Shown here piece after piece: positions 1 to 2,933 of a stretch of DNA of 5,156 nt (positions within the stretch are counted from its first letter, which is position 1; every line of letters starts with the position of its first letter). Source of the DNA: an uncultured Alphaproteobacteria bacterium (GTDB lineage Bacteria > Pseudomonadota > Alphaproteobacteria > Bin95); assembly GCA_913060845.1 (NCBI GenBank), contig CAJXVF010000239.1, positions 1 to 5,156 on the forward strand. The letters are read 5' to 3'. The position numbers and the translations under genes are program-made. Below the pieces are notes generated by a model that searched no databases, was not told the DNA's origin, and was given only the letters and a program-made list of their open reading frames with translations.

Positions 1-47
1 CTACACCTCTCTATTCGTCGGCAGCGTCAGATGTGTATAAGAGACAG
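1..47 (+). other. Illumina Nextera adapter left in the assembly (artefact)
   Basis: These bases are synthetic. Positions 1-6 (CTACAC) are the end of the i5 primer arm and 7-14 (CTCTCTAT) match a standard Nextera i5 index. Positions 15-28 (TCGTCGGCAGCGTC) are the Read 1 adapter, and 29-47 (AGATGTGTATAAGAGACAG) are the 19-base Tn5 mosaic end. The order and spacing are exactly those of a library molecule, so genuine sequence starts at 48. An open frame beginning at the ATG at 31 is created by the adapter and is not a gene. The natural Tn5 end is excluded because index and primer arm are attached to it. Confidence 0.98.
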
Positions 48-161
48 GCCCAGGATGCTTTGGCTGATGCCGATGATGATGGAGCGCGTGCAGACGCTGA
101 ACGTCGCGTCGGTGTCGCTCTTGGCCAGATCGCCGCAGTGCGTCGCAGCTCGATGCACTGA
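48..161 (+). CDS. 3' end of an unrecognised protein-coding gene (partial)
   Basis: From base 48 a frame runs 37 codons (AQDALADADDDG...AAVRRSSMH) to a TGA at 159-161. Its codons show a strong excess of G in first position, as expected of real coding sequence, and a hairpin that could be a terminator starts 9 bases after the stop. The tail is rich in Ala, Asp and Arg, probably helical, with no signal, membrane segment or motif that I recognise. The start is lost because the contig is broken at the adapter. The frame starting at 31 covers the same bases but has its start codon in the adapter and a poorer composition (Met/Cys-rich). The coding call is therefore moderate and no function can be assigned. 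Confidence 0.4.
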   Translation, partial: AQDALADADDDGARADAERRVGVALGQIAAVRRSSMH

Positions 162-170
162 CAGGTGCCT

Positions 171-194
171 ATCGGCCATTAGGCCGATTTGCTT
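171..194 (+). terminator. Candidate intrinsic terminator after the partial gene
   Basis: ATCGGCC (171-177) and GGCCGAT (182-188) form a perfect 7-bp stem with a 4-base ATTA loop, followed by TTGCTT. It begins 9 bases after the stop at 161, the expected place for a terminator of the upstream gene. The T-tract is short and interrupted, so termination may be weak, or the hairpin may only stabilise the 3' end of the transcript. Confidence 0.45.
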
Positions 195-203
195 CTACAC
201 CAC

Positions 204-250
204 AGACAGTAAGGCTTAGCGCGGTTTCGGCTGCGCGAGCATTGCTGTCT
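204..250. other. Imperfect composite hairpin in the intergenic region
   Basis: AGACAG (204-209) pairs with CTGTCT (245-250). Inside it GCT (214-216) can pair with AGC (238-240), and GCGC (219-222) with GCGC (233-236), leaving a loop of about 10 bases. The stem is broken by small internal loops and has no T-tract, so it is not a typical terminator. It lies upstream of the proposed promoter at 302-330 and so would not belong to that transcript's leader. It could be a small structured RNA, a protein-binding dyad or chance. The rest of the 190-300 stretch shows nothing I can assign. Confidence 0.2.
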
Positions 251-301
251 TAGGTCTGCGTTTGCCGTGAAATGATCACAATTGCGTCCTTGAGATCAGA
301 C

Positions 302-330
302 TTGATCGCAACTATCTACAGCGTTAATCA
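302..330 (+). promoter_or_regulatory. Candidate sigma-70-type promoter for the ferritin-like gene
   Basis: TTGATC (302-307) and TAATCA (325-330) are separated by exactly 17 bases and resemble the -35 (TTGACA) and -10 (TATAAT) consensus, each with two mismatches. Transcription would begin near 337, giving a leader of about 60 bases before the GTG at 399. The spacing and the position just upstream of the gene favour it, but the match is only moderate and the start site is inferred. Confidence 0.4.
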
Positions 331-384
331 TTGTCGTATTGCAGGCTGCTCTATCGCGCGTGCTGTGCGTTACGGATGATCTGC

Positions 385-392
385 GAGGGAGA
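385..392 (+). promoter_or_regulatory. Ribosome binding site that decides the GTG start at 399
   Basis: GAGGGAGA contains GGAG (388-391), which sits 7 bases before the GTG at 399-401. This is the best Shine-Dalgarno match near the gene and selects GTG 399 over the in-frame TTG at 339, which has no comparable site and would start almost at the predicted transcription start. Confidence 0.7.
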
Positions 393-398
393 AGCATC

Positions 399-1205
399 GT
401 GTCGACCCATTGGTCTGTCGATGACATTCCGTGGGATGATTTCCGTGCGGACCTTGTCGACAAAGAGCTTGTAAAGATCGTGAAAGCGGCGGCGTTGGTT
501 GAATCCAACGCTGACGATTACGCGAGCTATCTTTGCAACGTTTTTCACGATGATCCGACAATGCAGAAGCTCGCTCGCGATTGGGCGGTTGAGGAAGTGC
601 AGCACGGGGTTGTACTTGGCCGTTGGGCTAAGATGGCTGATGCGGCGTTTGACTATGACGCGCGCTTCCAGCGGTTCCGCGAAGGCTACAGCATTGACGT
701 TGAGAGCGACAAAAGCGTGCGCGGCTCTCGTTCTGGCGAGCTGATCGCCCGGTGCATGGTCGAAGTCGGTACGAGCTCCTACTACACTGCAATTGCTGAG
801 GCGTCCGAAGAACCGGTTCTGCGTGAAGTTTGCCGCCGCATCGCGACGGATGAATGGTGCCACTACGCGATGTTTTACAAAGCGTTGAAGCGGTATCTAG
901 AGGTCGAACAGCCCAGCCGTCTCTGCCGCCTGCGCATCGCCGTTAGCCGCATTGCAGAGAGTGAAGACGACGAGTTGGCCTATGCGTTCTACGCCGCTAA
1001 CGACGATCAAGCGCCCTATGACAGGAAGCGGTGCGCGAAGGAATACCTGCAGCGCGCGATGCCGTTATACCGCCCGCAACACGTTGAACGTGCGATGGCG
1101 ATGGTGCTGAAGGCTGTTGGATTTGAGCCACGCGGCAGAATCAACCGGACACTCACCAAGGGCTTCACACGCTTTATGGAAATCCGCTTGAAGCTGATGG
1201 CCTAG
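399..1205 (+). CDS. Ferritin-like diiron protein, acyl-ACP desaturase-type fold
   Basis: This 268-residue soluble protein has the four-helix diiron core seen in ferritin-like oxidoreductases. The apparent ligands are E35 (ALVESN), E66 and H69 (EEVQHG), E122 (VEVGTSSYY) and E152 and H155 (DEWCHY). The two ExxH motifs and the spacing 35-66-122-152 resemble those of plant stearoyl-ACP desaturase (105-143-196-229), so an O2-using diiron site is likely. The protein is shorter than the plant enzymes, and its substrate, possibly an acyl chain, is unknown. From memory, a conserved alphaproteobacterial family starts with the same STHWS-DDIPW-F sequence, which supports GTG 399 along with the strong ribosome binding site. 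No signal peptide or membrane segment is seen; the C-terminus is basic and possibly amphipathic. It appears to be a single-gene unit with its own promoter and faces the methyltransferase gene end to end. The fold is fairly sure; the reaction is not. Confidence 0.85.
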   Translation: MSTHWSVDDIPWDDFRADLVDKELVKIVKAAALVESNADDYASYLCNVFHDDPTMQKLARDWAVEEVQHGVVLGRWAKMADAAFDYDARFQRFREGYSIDVESDKSVRGSRSGELIARCMVEVGTSSYYTAIAEASEEPVLREVCRRIATDEWCHYAMFYKALKRYLEVEQPSRLCRLRIAVSRIAESEDDELAYAFYAANDDQAPYDRKRCAKEYLQRAMPLYRPQHVERAMAMVLKAVGFEPRGRINRTLTKGFTRFMEIRLKLMA

Positions 1206-1208
1206 ACT

Positions 1209-1787
1209 TTACGCAATCCCGACCGTCATTGAATGGACGGTATAGACGGGGTGATCTGTAACGTCCCTAAATCCAGACTCTGCGACCTGCCGCCGGATTT
1301 CCTCTGCGGCGACACGGCGACCGCCGCTTGCCATGCCCGGAATATCCCCCGCAATCCAATCGACGATGACAAGAGGCGCTCCTGGCTGGAGAACACGCCG
1401 GCATTCCCGGAGCAAGCTCATGGCGTCATCCAACTCGTGATGCACTTGCAGCATGACCAGCATGGCGGCGCTAGCGTCCGTCAGCGGCAACTCTGCGGGA
1501 CCGGGCATTAGTTTAGGCTTCAAGTTCGCCAAACCTTCCGCAGCGCCATCTTCTGTCAGCAATTCAATCATGCCTGCCTGTATATCGCAGGCGATGATAT
1601 CGCGCCTTGGAAGTAGTCGCGCAAATGGCAGGCTGACAAACCCGACGCCCGCACCAACATCTATAATGGGGCCATCTGCCAGTGGCTGCACATGACCCAG
1701 GATCGTTGCTGGATCAATCTGCTTCAGCCTTGCTGGGTCACGAAGACGGGCGATACGGGCAGGGTCCATTTTTAGAAGATCAGCCAT
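1209..1787 (-). CDS. Class I SAM-dependent methyltransferase
   Basis: This 192-residue protein has a Rossmann-type methyltransferase fold of the Methyltransf_11/25 kind. Motif I is DVGAGVG (residues 43-49), the glycine-rich SAM loop. D68 (ACDIQAGMIELL) is the acidic residue expected to bind the SAM ribose. HHELDD (116-121) fits motif IV, and RECRRVLQPGAPLVIVDW (127-144) is the usual helix and strand after it. The N-terminus (ARLRDPARLKQIDPATIL) resembles small bacterial methyltransferases near the UbiE/ArsM-like group, but no ArsM-type cysteines are seen and the substrate cannot be named. ATG at 1787 is chosen; an adjacent in-frame TTG at 1790 would add one residue. No strong Shine-Dalgarno sequence precedes it. 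The gene diverges from the hydrolase gene across 129 bases and ends 3 bases from the ferritin-like gene's stop. Confidence 0.88.
   Translation of the reverse strand: MADLLKMDPARIARLRDPARLKQIDPATILGHVQPLADGPIIDVGAGVGFVSLPFARLLPRRDIIACDIQAGMIELLTEDGAAEGLANLKPKLMPGPAELPLTDASAAMLVMLQVHHELDDAMSLLRECRRVLQPGAPLVIVDWIAGDIPGMASGGRRVAAEEIRRQVAESGFRDVTDHPVYTVHSMTVGIA
1222..1241. other. Inverted repeat inside the methyltransferase 3' end
   Basis: ACCGTC (1222-1227) and GACGGT (1236-1241) form a perfect 6-bp inverted repeat around 8 bases. It starts 16 bases past the ferritin-like stop codon, inside the last codons of the opposing methyltransferase gene. It might help end transcription in both directions where there is no intergenic room, but there is no T-tract on either strand, so this is a weak suggestion. 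Confidence 0.2.
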
Positions 1788-1816
1788 CAAACTTGCTTTC
1801 GTTACGGTCAGTAATT

Positions 1817-1845
1817 GGTCTCAGGCGTAGACCGGGATCAGTCCC
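1817..1845. promoter_or_regulatory. Two small dyads in the divergent control region (candidate operator)
   Basis: The 129-base gap at 1788-1916 must hold the start signals for both the methyltransferase (-) and the hydrolase (+). GGTCT (1817-1821) pairs with AGACC (1829-1833), and directly next to it GGGA (1834-1837) pairs with TCCC (1842-1845). Such adjacent dyads can be regulator sites, but they are short and could be chance. I found no convincing -35/-10 pair on either strand in this gap, and no regulator gene is present in the window. Confidence 0.2.
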
Positions 1846-1916
1846 AACACAACGCCCTCTTGCTTGCCAGCGCATTTCCGGGCGGAATGGCGGTGGACAT
1901 ATGGGATTGATCATTC

Positions 1917-2741
1917 ATGCAAATCATCGACGCACAAATTCATCTTTGGGGTTCTGGCCTGCCTAGCAATCTATCGCATCGCCAGGTTTCTTCGTTTGAT
2001 ACGGAGGAAGCGGTTGCGATGATGGATGCAGCCGGCGTCCACGGTGCCGTCATTCATCCACCGGGCTGGGATCCGGGATCAAATGCGATGGCCTTCAAAG
2101 CCGTGAAAGATTATCCGGGCCGGTTCGCTATCATGGGGTCACTGCCCCTGGAAGACCCGGCCTCACGGGGCAAGATCGCCAAGTGGCGGGATCAACCTGG
2201 CATGCTGGGGCTGCGTTATACCTTCGTTGATGAGCTAGAGCGGCAACACCTGCACGAAGGCCGCATCGAATGGCTGTTTGAAGAGGCGGAGAAGGCGGGC
2301 GTGCCGATTGCAGCGCTCTGCACAGATTCGTTAGCGCAGTTCGGCCAAATCGCGGAGCGCCACCCAGGTCTCAAGATCACCATCGACCATCTTGGCGGTC
2401 GTGGCGGGACCACGACGCTGAAAGATGCCGCGTCCATGACGCACATTCCGCAATTGCTGGCGTTGGCCAAGCATCCCAACATTGCCGTGAAAGCAACAGG
2501 CGCGCCCGGATATTCAAGCGAGCCGTATCCGTTCCAGGCGATGCATACATATCTAGAGCAGATATATCAGGCGTTCGGCCCCGCCCGCATGTTTTGGGGG
2601 ACGGATATCACCAAGATGCCGTGTTCCTGGCAGCAATGCGTGGAGATGTTTACGGCGGAACTACCGTTCTTCGCCAAGGAAGACCTGCCGCTGATTATGG
2701 GCCAATCAATTCGGCATTGGTGTGGCTGGGACCACGCCTAA
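1917..2741 (+). CDS. Amidohydrolase-family (Amidohydro_2) metal-dependent hydrolase
   Basis: This 274-residue cytoplasmic protein has the TIM-barrel amidohydrolase pattern of PF04909, the group that includes 2-pyrone-4,6-dicarboxylate lactonase and related lactonases and decarboxylases. The N-terminal metal motif is IDAQIHLW (H9, W11), with Gln7 where many members have the first His of HxH. IHPPGW follows at 46-51, then RYTF (100-103), TIDHLGG (155-161, H158), and FWGTDITKMP (226-235) with D230 as the likely catalytic or metal-bound Asp. The terminal IMGQSIRHWCGW matches the family's closing segment. Length is normal. ATG 1917 is the first start after an in-frame TGA at 1908-1910; only a weak GGGA (1903-1906) lies 10 bases ahead. 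A lactone or similar cyclic ester is a plausible substrate by family, but none is indicated here. Its stop overlaps that of the convergent DUF1737 gene. Confidence 0.88.
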   Translation: MQIIDAQIHLWGSGLPSNLSHRQVSSFDTEEAVAMMDAAGVHGAVIHPPGWDPGSNAMAFKAVKDYPGRFAIMGSLPLEDPASRGKIAKWRDQPGMLGLRYTFVDELERQHLHEGRIEWLFEEAEKAGVPIAALCTDSLAQFGQIAERHPGLKITIDHLGGRGGTTTLKDAASMTHIPQLLALAKHPNIAVKATGAPGYSSEPYPFQAMHTYLEQIYQAFGPARMFWGTDITKMPCSWQQCVEMFTAELPFFAKEDLPLIMGQSIRHWCGWDHA

Positions 2742-2748
2742 TTTGTGT
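2719..2748 (+). terminator. Intrinsic terminator overlapping the hydrolase stop codon
   Basis: GGTGTGG (2719-2725) pairs with CCACGCC (2732-2738) over 7 bp with one G-U wobble and a 6-base loop. ATT/AAT (2716-2718 and 2740-2742) can extend the stem past a bulged T. It is followed by the T-rich TAATTTGTGT. The stem is made from the last codons of the hydrolase gene and the tail contains its TAA. On the minus strand the wobble becomes an A-C mismatch and the run after the stem is not U-rich, so it should work mainly for plus-strand transcripts. Confidence 0.45.
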
Positions 2749-2929
2749 ACGAATCAGCAGCGTTCGGCTCTTCCCGTATGATCGCTTGGCCGCAAATCAC
2801 GCGCCCTTTCGTCGGATCAAAGGTCAGGGACGGGTCGCCATGCAACTCCCAGCCGTCATTCAGCGCTTCTGTAATACGATCACAGAAACTGCGGTCATCG
2901 GTGCCGGTTAGAAAACGGTAGCGGCGCAT
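2738..2929 (-). CDS. DUF1737 small conserved protein
   Basis: This 63-residue protein matches the DUF1737 pattern (PF08410) as I remember it. It starts MRRYRFLTGTDD, continues with SFCDRITEALNDGWELHGDP (14-33) and ends the conserved part with GQAII (47-51). The family is small, found mainly in proteobacteria, and has no established function; no signal peptide or membrane helix is seen. ATG 2929 is chosen because the family starts there and AAAGGA lies 7 bases ahead. An upstream in-frame ATG at 3010 would add 27 residues read from inside the helicase gene and is unlikely. It begins 4 bases after the helicase stop, so the two are probably one operon with coupled translation. Its TAG stop overlaps the TAA of the convergent hydrolase. 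Confidence 0.88.
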   Translation of the reverse strand: MRRYRFLTGTDDRSFCDRITEALNDGWELHGDPSLTFDPTKGRVICGQAIIREEPNAADSYTN

Positions 2930-2933
2930 CGCA

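Noticed and set aside
29..47. Tn5/IS50 end as evidence of a transposon
   Set aside because: The mosaic end is joined to the Nextera primer arm and an index, so it is library-derived. No transposase or target duplication is visible.
31..219. 62-codon plus-strand frame starting with ATG in the first 50 bases
   Set aside because: Its start codon is part of the Tn5 mosaic end of the sequencing adapter, and the frame has poor coding character compared with the +3 frame ending at 161.
339..398. TTG at 339 as the start of the ferritin-like protein
   Set aside because: It would add 20 residues unlike the family, with no ribosome binding site, and would start almost on the predicted transcription start. 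GTG 399 has a strong site and the family's usual N-terminus.
351..863. 170-codon minus-strand frame
   Set aside because: It is antisense to the well-supported ferritin-like gene and the protein resembles nothing known to me; a shadow of the real codons.
1162..1194. GCTTCA/TGAAGC inverted repeat as terminator of the ferritin-like gene
   Set aside because: The loop is 21 bases, the stem only 6 bp, it lies before the stop codon and has no T-tract.
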